Assembly: GCA_017452505.1 (NCBI GenBank)
Contig: JAFTMI010000003.1
Location: forward strand, 97,708 to 161,707
Direction: 5' to 3'
Length of the DNA stretch: 64,000 bases
From: Oscillospiraceae bacterium
GTDB lineage: Bacteria > Bacillota > Clostridia > Oscillospirales > Oscillospiraceae
Positions 44,538 to 53,690 of this stretch are shown in pieces. The notes below the pieces were generated by a model. It was not told where the DNA came from. It did no database searches and was given only the letters and a program-made list of their open reading frames with translations. Made by a program: the position numbers and the translations under genes. The number at the start of each line of letters is the position of its first letter. Within the stretch, counting starts at the first letter, position 1.

Positions 44538-45383
44538 TTACACGCCGGAGTAAGCAGCAAAGCCTGCGTCCACGGGCAGCACCACGCCGGTGATGGCGGA
44601 AGCGCTTCTGTCGTCGCACAGGAACAGAGTAGCACCGATCAGCTCGTCAGCATCCACGAAGCGGCCGGTGGGCGTGCCGTTCAGGATCTTTGCGGAGCGA
44701 GCGGTGGGAGTGCCATCGTCGTTGAACAGCAGAGCCTTGTTCTGAGCGGATACCAGGAAGCCGGGAGCGATGGCATTGCAGCGAATGCCGGTGCCGGCAA
44801 AGTGGGTAGCCAGCCACTGGGTAAAGTTGGAAATACCGGCCTTAGCGGCGGAGTAAGCGGGGATCTTGGTCAAGGGGGTGTAGGCGTTCATGGAGGAGAT
44901 GTTCAAAATAACGCCGGCCTTCTTGGCCACCATATCCTTGGCAAAAGCCTGGGTGGGGAGCAGAGTGCCCTGGAAGTTCAGCTTGAACACGAAGTCCACG
45001 CCGCTGGCCTCCAGATCGAAGAAGGACTTGTCGCCCTCCTTGGCCTCGTGCTGATACTCGTTATCGGTGGTAGCGCGGGGGTTGTTGCCGCCGGCACCGT
45101 TGACCAGAATGTCACAGGGACCCAGGTCCTTCAGCACTGCCTGGTGGACTTCCTCCAGGGATTCGGGCTCTAAGACATTTGCCTTGTAGCCTTCGCAGAT
45201 GAAGCCTTCGGCCTTCAGCTCCTCAGCCAGTTTCTTGACAGCCTCTTCGTTCAGGTCCAAAGCAGCGACCTTAGCGCCGCACTGTGCAAATGCACGGGCC
45301 ATAGCGCCGCAGATCAGACCGCCGGCACCGGTAACCACGGCTACCTTGCCGGTGTAATCAATGTTCAGGGGAAGATTCAGCAT
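44538..45383 (-). CDS. SDR oxidoreductase, D-mannonate oxidoreductase (UxuB)-like
   Basis: A 281-residue classical SDR. VAVVTGAGGLICGAMARAFA (about 14-33) binds NAD(P), LVNGAGGNNP is the NAG-type motif, and the catalytic residues are Ser in NISSMNAYTP and YSAAK (about 177-181). The long insert after NNPRATTDNEY and the AGGNN form resemble the SDR-type fructuronate reductases of Firmicutes (YjmF/UxuB). No other uronate-pathway gene is beside it, so the substrate is inferred. Confidence 0.78.
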   Translation of the reverse strand: MLNLPLNIDYTGKVAVVTGAGGLICGAMARAFAQCGAKVAALDLNEEAVKKLAEELKAEGFICEGYKANVLEPESLEEVHQAVLKDLGPCDILVNGAGGNNPRATTDNEYQHEAKEGDKSFFDLEASGVDFVFKLNFQGTLLPTQAFAKDMVAKKAGVILNISSMNAYTPLTKIPAYSAAKAGISNFTQWLATHFAGTGIRCNAIAPGFLVSAQNKALLFNDDGTPTARSAKILNGTPTGRFVDADELIGATLFLCDDRSASAITGVVLPVDAGFAAYSGV

Positions 45384-45467
45384 AATTATTTACCTCCAAT
45401 TAGCTGTTGTTTAAGATGTATTTATTGTACCACAGGTTTTTCTATATGGCAACAGGTAGAATGGCAT

Positions 45468-46865
45468 TTATTCTTTGGAAAGGGTGTTCTTTTTGCCCAT
45501 TACCAGCTTGCCAATGAACATGATCACAGCAAAAACGATCAGATAGAACAAAACGGGCAGGGAGAACTTACCGGCTTCCTTGGCTGCCAGATAGGGGGTG
45601 ATGCCGTGGGCGTAAACAGCGGCAAAGATCATAAAGAGGCAGGCGATGATGGAAATAATGGGCAGCACAAAGCGCTTGAACGCACCCAGATCCTTTTCCT
45701 TCTTCATCCACATAATGAACATGGGGATGTACATACCGTAGATGGTAACGATGGGAAGCTCCGAGGAGTCAAAGTTAAACAGACCAAACCAGCCGGCGGT
45801 GAGGTTTGCACCGTAGAAGAAGACCATCCACAGGCAGCACACCAGCAGACCCCAAATGGAGGAATTGGTGGTCATATTAGTAATTTCGTCAACCTGGCTG
45901 AACAGTTTGGGATTGGGTCCCTGTCCCCGGGCAGCGATAGCATACATACCCCGGGAAGCGCCCATCATCAGACCGTTCAGTGTGCCCAGGCAGGAGATAA
46001 CGATGCAGATCTGCAGGATCAAGCCACCTACACTGCCGAAGATGTTGCTGAATGCGGTGGGAGCACCTTTTTCAATCAGAACAGCAGTGCTTGCGCCGCC
46101 GGCAACACCGACAAAGTACAGCACGTAAGCGGCCACAACGATGAGAGAGCCAATCACCAGCGCGATGGGTAGGTTTTTCTTGGGGTTCTTCAGTTCAGCA
46201 TTGATAGAAGTAGCCACGATCCAGCCCTCATAAGCGAAGACAGTTGCCACAACGCCGCCAAACAGACCGCTCATACCGCCCTTGGAGGGATCCACAACGG
46301 TAGCAAAATTATCGGGTAAAGTGCCTTTTGCAGAGCCAACGATCACGCCTACAACAGCCATCAGACAGATGGGGATCAGCTTGATGATGGTTGCGCTGAC
46401 CTGAAAGCGACCTGCCAGCTTGGGAGAGAAAGCATTGAGAGCGTAGTTACCCACCAGGAACAGAGCGGCAAGGGTCATGACCTCGGGCGCAGCGGCACCC
46501 CAACCAAAGATCTCACCGAAGTAACGGGCGGATACCCAGGCCAGAACGCCTGTCATAGCGGGATAGTAAATGTTTACCAGGAACCAGGCTAAGTAGTAGC
46601 CGTAGGAGCTGCCGCAGGTAGCTTCCGCATAGTCCACTACGCCGCTGACCTTTTCGTACTTGGTAGCCATTACAGCGAACATGGCAGAACAGATAATCAT
46701 CAATGCGCCGGTGATGATCCAGGAAAGGATGCCCAGGGTCATATTACCGCCGGTCTTCTCCAGCACTGTTTGTGCTTTGAAGAAAACACCCGAGCCGATG
46801 ACGGTACCGACCACCATGCAGATAGCAGTGAATAAGCCGTATTTTCTTTCCAGTTTTGTGCTCAT
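45468..46865 (-). CDS. APC-family amino acid permease
   Basis: A 465-residue transporter with 12 predicted membrane segments. The APC signature is GLFTAICMVVGTVIGSGVFFK at the N-terminus, and VVATVFAYEGWIVATSINAELKNPKKNLP is the helix-6 to loop region. It probably exchanges or takes up amino acids; the substrate is not readable. It is divergent from the citrate-synthase operon and shares a control region that holds two palindromes, so it may be co-regulated. Confidence 0.88.
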   Translation of the reverse strand: MSTKLERKYGLFTAICMVVGTVIGSGVFFKAQTVLEKTGGNMTLGILSWIITGALMIICSAMFAVMATKYEKVSGVVDYAEATCGSSYGYYLAWFLVNIYYPAMTGVLAWVSARYFGEIFGWGAAAPEVMTLAALFLVGNYALNAFSPKLAGRFQVSATIIKLIPICLMAVVGVIVGSAKGTLPDNFATVVDPSKGGMSGLFGGVVATVFAYEGWIVATSINAELKNPKKNLPIALVIGSLIVVAAYVLYFVGVAGGASTAVLIEKGAPTAFSNIFGSVGGLILQICIVISCLGTLNGLMMGASRGMYAIAARGQGPNPKLFSQVDEITNMTTNSSIWGLLVCCLWMVFFYGANLTAGWFGLFNFDSSELPIVTIYGMYIPMFIMWMKKEKDLGAFKRFVLPIISIIACLFMIFAAVYAHGITPYLAAKEAGKFSLPVLFYLIVFAVIMFIGKLVMGKKNTLSKE

Positions 46866-46887
46866 AAATCAACCTTCTTTCTTTAAG

Positions 46888-46904
46888 GGTACATAATATG
46901 TACC
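46888..46904. promoter_or_regulatory. Palindrome upstream of the permease gene
   Basis: GGTACATAATATGTACC is a perfect 17-base palindrome around a central base, 23 bases before the permease start. A regulator-binding site is likely. Confidence 0.55.
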
Positions 46905-46982
46905 GGATTGTTAGTAGTATAGCATAAAAAGAAAGGTTACACAAGTAAAATAACTGGAAATAACAATATTGGGTTTATACTA

Positions 46983-47019
46983 TTGACAAATTTATATCTA
47001 TGTGTATAATTGTATACAA
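46983..47019 (+). promoter_or_regulatory. Promoter of the citrate operon with GntR-type palindrome
   Basis: TTGACA (46983-46988), 16-base spacer, TATAAT (47005-47010). TTGTATACAA at 47010-47019 is a palindrome of the kind bound by FCD-type GntR regulators (T-N-G-T...A-C-N-A). It overlaps the -10 box and start point, and a GntR gene is in this operon, so autoregulation by repression is plausible. Confidence 0.75.
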
Positions 47020-47049
47020 AAATACAACAACAAGAAATGAGGGATCGGA

Positions 47050-48417
47050 ATGCTGGAAATATCCAACAGAACAAACTTATTAGAGCAGAAGTCCTATAAA
47101 TACTCTCTGCAGGACATTGCTGAGCCCAATCTTCAGCGGGATATTTACACCGAGGGGGCAGTTCCCAAGGTTTCCTTCAACCACCGCAGAGTGCCGCTGA
47201 ATATGCCAGAGGAGATTTGGATCACCGATACTTCCCTGCGGGACGGTCAGCAGTCGGTGGAGCCTTATACCGTTGACCAAATCGTAAAGATCTATAAATT
47301 GCTGAACAAGCTGGGCGGCCCATACGGCATTATCCGGCAAACGGAATTCTTTATCTACAGTAAAAAAGACCGGCAGGCCGTGGAAAAATGTATGGAGCTG
47401 GATTTGAAATTCCCGGAGATCACTACCTGGATCCGGGCCAGCAAGGAAGACTTCCGCCTGGCGCGGGATATGGGCATCCGGGAAACGGGTATTTTGGTTT
47501 CCTGCAGTGATTACCATATTTTCAAGAAGATGAAAATGACCCGTAAGCAGGTGGTGGATCACTATCTTGCCACTGTTTGCGAGGCTTTTGAGGCCGGAAT
47601 CGTGCCCCGCTGTCATTTAGAGGACATTACCCGGGCGGATTTTTACGGCTTTGTTGTACCCTTTGTCAATGAACTGCAGAAGCTGTCTCGGCAGGCAGGT
47701 ATCCCGGTGAAGATCCGGGCTTGCGATACAATGGGTTATGGCGTGCCCTACACAGAGGCTGCGCTGCCCCGCAGCGTGGCGGGTATCATTTACGGTCTGC
47801 AGCACTATGCCGATGTGCCCAGTGAGCTTTTGGAGTGGCACGGCCACAACGATTTTTACAAGTCGGTTGCCAATGCATCTACAGCCTGGCTCTACGGCGC
47901 TTCCGCGGTCAATTGCTCCCTTTTGGGCATTGGCGAGCGTACCGGAAATATCCCCTTGGAGGCAATGGTATTTGAGTATGCCTCTTTGCGGGGCTCGTTG
48001 GACGGAATGGATCCCACGGTGATTACGGAAATCAGCGAGTTCTTCCAAAAGGAAGTGGGCTATTCCGTGCCGGATATGACTCCCTTTGTAGGGCGGAATT
48101 TCAACGTGACCCGGGCAGGTATCCATGCAGACGGCCTGATGAAGGATAAAGAGATCTACACCATTTTTGACACGGAAAAACTGCTGAACCGGCCTGCGAC
48201 CGTGCAGCTTGGGAAGGCTTCCGGTCTTGCAGGCATTGCCTACTGGATCAATCAGAACTACCGTTTGCCTGAAAGTGACAAACTTGACAAACGGGATCCG
48301 CTGGTGGTAGCCTTAAAGGCGTGGATAGACAAAGAATATGAGGACGGACGGCAAACGGTGTTATCCAATAAGGAACTGGAAAGCAAGATCGCCGAGCTGG
48401 CCCCCGACAGATTTTAG
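47050..48417 (+). CDS. Re-citrate synthase (isopropylmalate/homocitrate synthase family)
   Basis: A 455-residue HMGL-like TIM-barrel enzyme. WITDTSLRDGQQSVEPYTVDQIV (about 57-79) holds the metal-binding RDGQQ motif; LEWHGHNDFYKSVANA (about 263-278) the HxHND metal ligands; NCSLLGIGERTGNIPLEAM follows. The N-terminal 50 residues and the overall length fit Re-citrate synthase of Clostridium kluyveri rather than LeuA. It is followed by aconitase and isocitrate dehydrogenase genes, so the likely reaction is oxaloacetate + acetyl-CoA to citrate. No Si-type citrate synthase is seen here. Confidence 0.85.
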   Translation: MLEISNRTNLLEQKSYKYSLQDIAEPNLQRDIYTEGAVPKVSFNHRRVPLNMPEEIWITDTSLRDGQQSVEPYTVDQIVKIYKLLNKLGGPYGIIRQTEFFIYSKKDRQAVEKCMELDLKFPEITTWIRASKEDFRLARDMGIRETGILVSCSDYHIFKKMKMTRKQVVDHYLATVCEAFEAGIVPRCHLEDITRADFYGFVVPFVNELQKLSRQAGIPVKIRACDTMGYGVPYTEAALPRSVAGIIYGLQHYADVPSELLEWHGHNDFYKSVANASTAWLYGASAVNCSLLGIGERTGNIPLEAMVFEYASLRGSLDGMDPTVITEISEFFQKEVGYSVPDMTPFVGRNFNVTRAGIHADGLMKDKEIYTIFDTEKLLNRPATVQLGKASGLAGIAYWINQNYRLPESDKLDKRDPLVVALKAWIDKEYEDGRQTVLSNKELESKIAELAPDRF

Positions 48418-48695
48418 GGTAGAGCGACAAATCCGAACCCGCCTGAAGGCGGATGATTCCGGCGCTTTTCGCCCTATTGTGCCTCGAAATGCACAAAGCA
48501 TTCCTTCGCCCCAATAGAACGAAAATCATCCAAAATCTTCCCGCTTTCAGGTCGAAGATTTTACAAAGAGAGGGTTTTTGTTCTATCAAGGCACAAAACA
48601 CAGCAAATACTTTGTGTATTTGCGAGTATTTTAACGAAGATAGAGAAATAAACCATCCTTTGTAAAACGAGTTCGGATTTATTGCTCTACCCTAA
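48414..48695. mobile_element. MITE-like 282-bp element with terminal inverted repeats
   Basis: The ends TTAGGGTAGAGC...AAATCCGAAC (48414-48438) and GTTCGGATTT...GCTCTACCCTAA (48671-48695) are inverted copies: 12 matching bases, three mismatches, 10 matching. No gene lies inside. Further nested complementarity (for example GGATGATT and AATCATCC) shows a folded interior. The left end coincides with the stop codon of the citrate synthase gene, and the right end touches the ribosome binding site of the GntR gene. Confidence 0.7.
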
Positions 48696-48708
48696 GGAGT
48701 ATAAAGCT

Positions 48709-49362
48709 ATGAAGACCTTTCACACCACATCTTTGGCAGATCAGGTATTTGAAAAACTGGAAAATGATATCATTCACGGCGTTTATCAGCGAGGCGAGAT
48801 TTTGACAGAACTGAAGCTGGTGGAGCAGTTGGGAGTCAGCCGCACACCCATCCGGGAGGCGCTGCGCCGCTTGGAGCAGGAACGGCTGATCGAAGAGACG
48901 GGAAAGGGTTCTCTGGTTTTGGGCATTACCGCCGACGATCTGTTGGATATTATGAATATCCGGGAGAAAATTGAGGGACTGGCGGCCTATTATGCCTGTG
49001 TGAATATGACTGACGAGGGCAAGGAAGAATTGACCCACATCATGGATCTGCAGGACTTTTACTTTTCAAAATGGGATACCGAGCATTTGCGTCGGGTCGA
49101 CGATATGTTCCACGATGCGATCTGCGAGCTGAGCAAGCGCACGGTGATTCGGGATACCTTGCAGCCTTTGCACCGGAAGACCCGCCGCTACCGTAAGACC
49201 GTTATGCAGGATAAGGAGCGAGCCGCACTTTCGCTGCAGGAGCATCACGTCATTGTAGAGGCGCTCCAAAGCGGTGACCCGGAAAAGGCCAGAGCGGCTA
49301 TGGATGCCCACATGGGGAAGGTAAAGGACTATATGTTGGGGAGGTATGAAAAATGGGAATGA
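48709..49362 (+). CDS. GntR-family regulator (FadR/FCD subfamily)
   Basis: A 217-residue repressor. The N-terminal winged helix is LADQVFEKLENDIIHGVYQRGEILTELKLVEQLGVSRTPIREALRRLEQERLI. The C-terminal helical FCD domain has the metal-type DxxxH pattern in VDDMFHDAICELS and EHHVIVEALQSGDPEKARAAMDAHM. AAGGAG precedes the ATG at 48709. It probably senses a carboxylic acid such as citrate or another intermediate and controls this operon via TTGTATACAA. Its stop overlaps the aconitase start by 10 bases. Confidence 0.87.
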   Translation: MKTFHTTSLADQVFEKLENDIIHGVYQRGEILTELKLVEQLGVSRTPIREALRRLEQERLIEETGKGSLVLGITADDLLDIMNIREKIEGLAAYYACVNMTDEGKEELTHIMDLQDFYFSKWDTEHLRRVDDMFHDAICELSKRTVIRDTLQPLHRKTRRYRKTVMQDKERAALSLQEHHVIVEALQSGDPEKARAAMDAHMGKVKDYMLGRYEKWE

Positions 49363-51281
49363 CCCTTGCGCAGAAAATCATCGCAAGCCATAAGCTGGAC
49401 GGGGATATGACCCCCGGCACTCCGGTGGCTTTGCGGATCGATCAGACGCTTACCCAGGATGCCACCGGAACAATGGCCTACTTAGAGCTGGAAGCAATGG
49501 GCATCGACCGGGTAAAAACCGAGCTGAGCGTTGCCTATGTGGACCATAATACCTTGCAATCCGGCTTTGGAAATGCAGATGACCACCGGTACTTACAGAC
49601 AGTTGCGGCCAAATACGGCGTGTATTTCTCCCGGCCCGGCAACGGCATCTGCCATCAGGTGCATTTGGAGCGGTTCGGTAAGCCCGGCAAGACCTTGATC
49701 GGCTCCGACAGCCACACGCCCACGGCCGGCGGCTTGGGTATGCTGGCCTTTGGCGCAGGCGGTTTGGATGTGGCGGTAGCCATGGGCGGCGGCGCCTATT
49801 ATATCGATATGCCCAAAATGTTCAAGGTGGAGCTGACCGGCGCGCTTTCTCCCAATGTGACCGCAAAGGATGTGAGCCTGGAGCTTCTGCGGATCCTCTC
49901 TGTTAAGGGTGGCGTGGGAGCCATTGTGGAATGGGGCGGCGAGGGCGTGAAAACCCTGTCCGTACCCCAACGGGCAACCATCACCAATATGGGTACAGAG
50001 CTGGGTGCAACAACCTCTATATTCCCTTCCGATGAAGTGACCCGGGCATTCTTGACAGCCCAGGGCAGGGAGGAAGATTACATTCCTTTGCAAAGCGACC
50101 CGGATGCAGTTTACGACCGGGTGATTTCCATAGATTTGTCTGCCTTGAAGCCCATGATCGCCTGTCCTCACAGCCCGGATAATGTGGTGAGCGTGGATGC
50201 AGTGGCCGGAACGAAGGTCGACCAGGTCTGTATCGGCTCTTGCACCAATTCTTCCTTGCAGGATATGCTGCAGGTGGCGGCTATGCTGAAGGGCAAAACC
50301 ATCCATCCCGGGGTGAGCCTTTCTGTTTCCCCCGGCTCTAAGCAGGTGCTGCGGATGCTGGCGGATTGCGGCGCTCTCAGCGATATCCTTGCTTCCGGTG
50401 CCAGAGTGCTGGAATGCGCCTGTGGTCCGTGCATCGGAATGGGATTTGCGCCCAATTCCGGGGGCGTGAGCCTGCGGACTTTTAACCGGAACTTCTTGGG
50501 CCGCAGCGGCACAAAGGACGGACAGGTGTATTTGGTTTCTCCGGAAACCGCAGTGGCTTCTGCTCTGAGCGGCGTGATCACGGATCCCACCACATTAGAG
50601 CCCGTGGCGGCTTTGCCGATGCCGGAACAGTTTACAGTGGATGATTCTGCGATCTTGCCGCCCCTATCCCCGGAAGAAGCGAAAACCGCCCAGGTGCTCC
50701 GTGGTCCGAATATCAAGGAATTCCCCAAGGGTAAGCCTTTTGCAGATAGCTTGGATGCCCGGCTTGTGCTGAAGGTAGGGGATAATATTACCACCGACCA
50801 TATTATGCCTGCCGGCGCCAAGATCCTGCCCTACCGGTCCAATATCCCCTTCTTATCCCAGTTCTGCTTCCAGGTCTGTGATCCGGATTTTACGGAGCGG
50901 GCCAAAGCAGCTGGCGATGGGGTGATCGTGGGTGGCAGCAATTACGGACAGGGATCTTCCCGGGAGCATGCGGCCTTGGTGCCCATGTACTTGGGAATTC
51001 GGTGTGTGATCGCCAAGAGCTTCGCCCGTATCCACGTTGCCAATCTGATCAATGCGGGCATTTTGCCTCTGACCTTTGCCGACCCTGCTGATTATGACTG
51101 CTTAAGTCAGAACAGCCAACTCAGCTTCCGAGACCTCAAGGCTGGGATCGCGGCAGGTGTTGTGGAAATGATCGATGAAGCCACCGGCAGAAAAATCCCC
51201 TTGCGTTGCCAATTGGCACCCCGGCAGCAAAAGATCCTGCTTTGCGGCGGTCTTCTGAATTATACAAAGGAGGAAGGCTGA
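49353..51281 (+). CDS. Aconitate hydratase
   Basis: A 642-residue 4Fe-4S enzyme that isomerises citrate to isocitrate. Cluster cysteines: GSCTNSS (about 288-294) and CACGPCIGMG (about 352-361). SDSHTPTAGGLGMLAFGAGG and the swivel domain GGSNYGQGSSREHAA are complete. It is of the shorter aconitase type (about 640 residues) rather than the 890-residue AcnA. GGGGAGG lies nine bases before the ATG. Acts between Re-citrate synthase and isocitrate dehydrogenase. Confidence 0.93.
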   Translation: MGMTLAQKIIASHKLDGDMTPGTPVALRIDQTLTQDATGTMAYLELEAMGIDRVKTELSVAYVDHNTLQSGFGNADDHRYLQTVAAKYGVYFSRPGNGICHQVHLERFGKPGKTLIGSDSHTPTAGGLGMLAFGAGGLDVAVAMGGGAYYIDMPKMFKVELTGALSPNVTAKDVSLELLRILSVKGGVGAIVEWGGEGVKTLSVPQRATITNMGTELGATTSIFPSDEVTRAFLTAQGREEDYIPLQSDPDAVYDRVISIDLSALKPMIACPHSPDNVVSVDAVAGTKVDQVCIGSCTNSSLQDMLQVAAMLKGKTIHPGVSLSVSPGSKQVLRMLADCGALSDILASGARVLECACGPCIGMGFAPNSGGVSLRTFNRNFLGRSGTKDGQVYLVSPETAVASALSGVITDPTTLEPVAALPMPEQFTVDDSAILPPLSPEEAKTAQVLRGPNIKEFPKGKPFADSLDARLVLKVGDNITTDHIMPAGAKILPYRSNIPFLSQFCFQVCDPDFTERAKAAGDGVIVGGSNYGQGSSREHAALVPMYLGIRCVIAKSFARIHVANLINAGILPLTFADPADYDCLSQNSQLSFRDLKAGIAAGVVEMIDEATGRKIPLRCQLAPRQQKILLCGGLLNYTKEEG

Positions 51282-51282
51282 A

Positions 51283-52386
51283 ATGGAACAGACCTTAAAG
51301 CAATTTGAGATACTGATAAAAGAGCAGCTCCGGCGGCTGGAAACATTGGATAAGCCCAAAAAGGACTTTTTGGCAATGGAGTCTGTCACTGTAGGCATCG
51401 TCCCCGGTGACGGTATAGGCGCTGTGATTGTCCCCCAGGCGGTGCGTGTGCTGAACCACTTGCTAAAGGACGAGCTTGCAGATGGCCGGGTGGTGCTGAG
51501 GCACATTGACGGCTTGACCATTGAAAACCGTTTGGCCCGGAATCAGTCGGTTCCGTCGGAGGTGCTGGAGGAGATCAAGACCTGCGATGTTTTGCTGAAA
51601 GGCCCTACCACCACCCCCAACGGCGGCAGCATGGAAAGCGCCAATGTGACGCTCCGCCGGGAATTGGATCTGTATGCCAATGTGCGGCCGGTAGTCGTTC
51701 CGGAGGAGAATATCGACTGGATATTCTACCGGGAAAATACCGAAGGCGAGTATGTGCTGGGCAGCCGGGGTATCGAACTGCCGGGTATGGCGGTGGATTT
51801 CAAGGTGACTACCGATGCCGGAACACGCCGGATCGCCCGTGCGGCTTTCGATTATGCCCGGCAAAACGGCAAGACCCGGGTGACCGTGGTGACCAAGGCC
51901 AATATTATGAAGAAAACGGACGGCAAATTCTCGGCCATCTGCCGGGAGGTTGCCGCGGATTATCCGGAGATTGCCACGGACGAGTGCTATGTGGATATTA
52001 TGACCGCAAATCTGATAAATCCTGATATTCGGAGCGACTTCCAAGTGGTGCTGCTTCCCAACCTTTATGGCGATATTGTTACAGACGAGGCGGCCCAGAT
52101 ACAGGGCGGCGTGGGCACTGCCGGCAGCGCGAATATTGGTAATCAATACGCAATGTTTGAGGCGGTTCACGGCTCTGCACCGGCTTTGATGGAGGCGGGC
52201 TTGGGAGAATATGCAAACCCCTCCAGCATTCTGAAGGCTGCGGCGATGCTTTTAAGACATATCGGCAGAAGCCAGGCGGCGCAAAAGCTGGAAAATGCCT
52301 TGCAGATATGTTCTGCTGCCCCTACCGGCAAGGCCGACGGCCCTACGGCAAAAGAATACACCGAGAAGCTCCTTGCGATGCTGTAA
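51283..52386 (+). CDS. Isocitrate dehydrogenase (isocitrate/isopropylmalate family)
   Basis: A 367-residue β-decarboxylating dehydrogenase. VGIVPGDGIGAVIVPQAVRVL starts the core at residue 37; FYRENTEGEYV is the substrate-binding motif with the YRENTEG form of isocitrate dehydrogenases; NLYGDIVTDEAAQIQGGVGTAGSANIG is the metal and cofactor site. The first 36 residues are an extra helical extension. Context (after aconitase) favours isocitrate over isopropylmalate as substrate, giving 2-oxoglutarate for glutamate. NAD is the likely cofactor but is not certain from sequence. Confidence 0.87.
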   Translation: MEQTLKQFEILIKEQLRRLETLDKPKKDFLAMESVTVGIVPGDGIGAVIVPQAVRVLNHLLKDELADGRVVLRHIDGLTIENRLARNQSVPSEVLEEIKTCDVLLKGPTTTPNGGSMESANVTLRRELDLYANVRPVVVPEENIDWIFYRENTEGEYVLGSRGIELPGMAVDFKVTTDAGTRRIARAAFDYARQNGKTRVTVVTKANIMKKTDGKFSAICREVAADYPEIATDECYVDIMTANLINPDIRSDFQVVLLPNLYGDIVTDEAAQIQGGVGTAGSANIGNQYAMFEAVHGSAPALMEAGLGEYANPSSILKAAAMLLRHIGRSQAAQKLENALQICSAAPTGKADGPTAKEYTEKLLAML

Positions 52387-52393
52387 ATATAAG

Positions 52394-52418
52394 GCTTCCC
52401 CCACGGGGGAAGCTTTTT
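52394..52418 (+). terminator. Terminator of the citrate operon
   Basis: GCTTCCCCC ACG-type loop GGGGGAAGC followed by TTTTT. Confidence 0.9.
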
Positions 52419-52478
52419 ATTGCGTTTTTGCGAAAAATATGGTATGATGACACCATCTTAAAAGGAAGAGGTGTTATT

Positions 52479-53210
52479 ATGGGAAACGAGTATTTCTATG
52501 CTGACGATTCCATCGGTATTATCGGTGGCGCGGAAGCAGGAGCTGTCGGTATTTTGGGAGTCTTTTTCCTTGTATATGGGATAATTATGCTGTTTACGCT
52601 GGCATACGCCATTACCACCTATGTGCTGTACAGCCTGGGCCTCTATACCATTGCCCAGCGCCGGAGGATCAGTAAGCCCTGGCTGGCGTGGATCCCGGTG
52701 GGTAATCTTTGGCTTTTGGGCAGCATTTCTGACCAGTATCAGCATATGGCAAAGGGAAAGGTAACCGGTCGCCGCAAAATCCTGCTGGGCTTGAGTATTG
52801 CTTCCGTTGCGATGTATTTTGTTTGGCTTTTCGGCATGGTCCTGGGCCTTGTGCTGGCAGAGGTAAGTGGTATGGCAGCAGGCTCTGTGCTGATCATGCT
52901 GTTGGGCTTGCTGGTGTTCTTCGGGATCGTGATTACACTGGCAGTTTTTGAGTATATATGCTATTACGATCTGTACTGCTCCTGTGACCCCAACAACGGT
53001 GCGCTGTTTTTGGTCTTGTCGATCATATTCTCCGGGATCATGCCTTTCTTTGTGTTTGCCTGCCGGAAGAAGGACAAGGGTATGCCGCGTCCGCAGCAGC
53101 CTGCTCCGGTTGCAGAGATGCCTGTAAAAACAGCAGAACCTGAAGAGGTTATTATAGAAACAGAAGGAGAGTCTGAGAATGAACAAGAAGAACCTGTGGC
53201 AGATGCTTAA
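52479..53210 (+). CDS. Membrane protein of unknown function
   Basis: A 243-residue protein with four or more transmembrane segments (about residues 15-50, 85-100, 110-150, 165-190), a conserved-looking WLAWIPVGNLWLLGSISDQYQ segment, and an acidic C-terminal tail (EEVIIETEGESENEQEEPVADA region). AGGAAGAGG precedes the ATG at 52479. The last 32 bases overlap the GtrA-like gene. I do not recognise a function. Confidence 0.65.
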   Translation: MGNEYFYADDSIGIIGGAEAGAVGILGVFFLVYGIIMLFTLAYAITTYVLYSLGLYTIAQRRRISKPWLAWIPVGNLWLLGSISDQYQHMAKGKVTGRRKILLGLSIASVAMYFVWLFGMVLGLVLAEVSGMAAGSVLIMLLGLLVFFGIVITLAVFEYICYYDLYCSCDPNNGALFLVLSIIFSGIMPFFVFACRKKDKGMPRPQQPAPVAEMPVKTAEPEEVIIETEGESENEQEEPVADA

Positions 53211-53592
53211 ATATGCCATCTTCTCCGTGTCTGCCGGTGTGATTCAGACAGTTAGCTTTATCCTGCTGTATAATGTGCTTTTTCGGGAAAAAGCGGCGCT
53301 GTATGATTTAAGCTACATAGTATCTTTGGTGTTGTCTGTTCTTTGGAACTTTACACTGAACCGAAAATATACATTCCAGGCTGTAGTGAATGTGCCCATT
53401 GCGATGCTGAAAGTGGCGGCCTTCTATTTGGTGTTCACCCCGGTGTCCGGTTGGCTGGGACAAATCGCTGTGGATGCCGGCTGGAACGGCAATTTGGTGC
53501 AGATCCTCACAATGTTTGCCAACTTTGTGCTGGAATTTGCCTATTTCAAATTTGTGGTATTCAAAGGCAAGGACGAAAAAACGCAGAAATAA
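53179..53592 (+). CDS. GtrA-like membrane protein
   Basis: A 137-residue protein with four transmembrane helices and the GtrA pattern FSVSAGVIQTVSFILLYNVL, SLVLSVLWNFTLNRKYTF (the N-F-x-x-N-R-x-x-T-F hallmark) and EFAYFKFVVFK at the end. The family often helps move lipid-linked sugars across the membrane. Its start lies within the end of the preceding gene with GAAGGAGA upstream, so the pair is coupled. Confidence 0.83.
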   Translation: MNKKNLWQMLKYAIFSVSAGVIQTVSFILLYNVLFREKAALYDLSYIVSLVLSVLWNFTLNRKYTFQAVVNVPIAMLKVAAFYLVFTPVSGWLGQIAVDAGWNGNLVQILTMFANFVLEFAYFKFVVFKGKDEKTQK

Positions 53593-53690
53593 AGAAAATT
53601 TCCGTCAAAAGCTTGCAAGATGTACCCTTTCGTGCTATGATATTGTAAATGATTGCGGCCATGTCGCAATATAAAATAAGGAGGAACACT

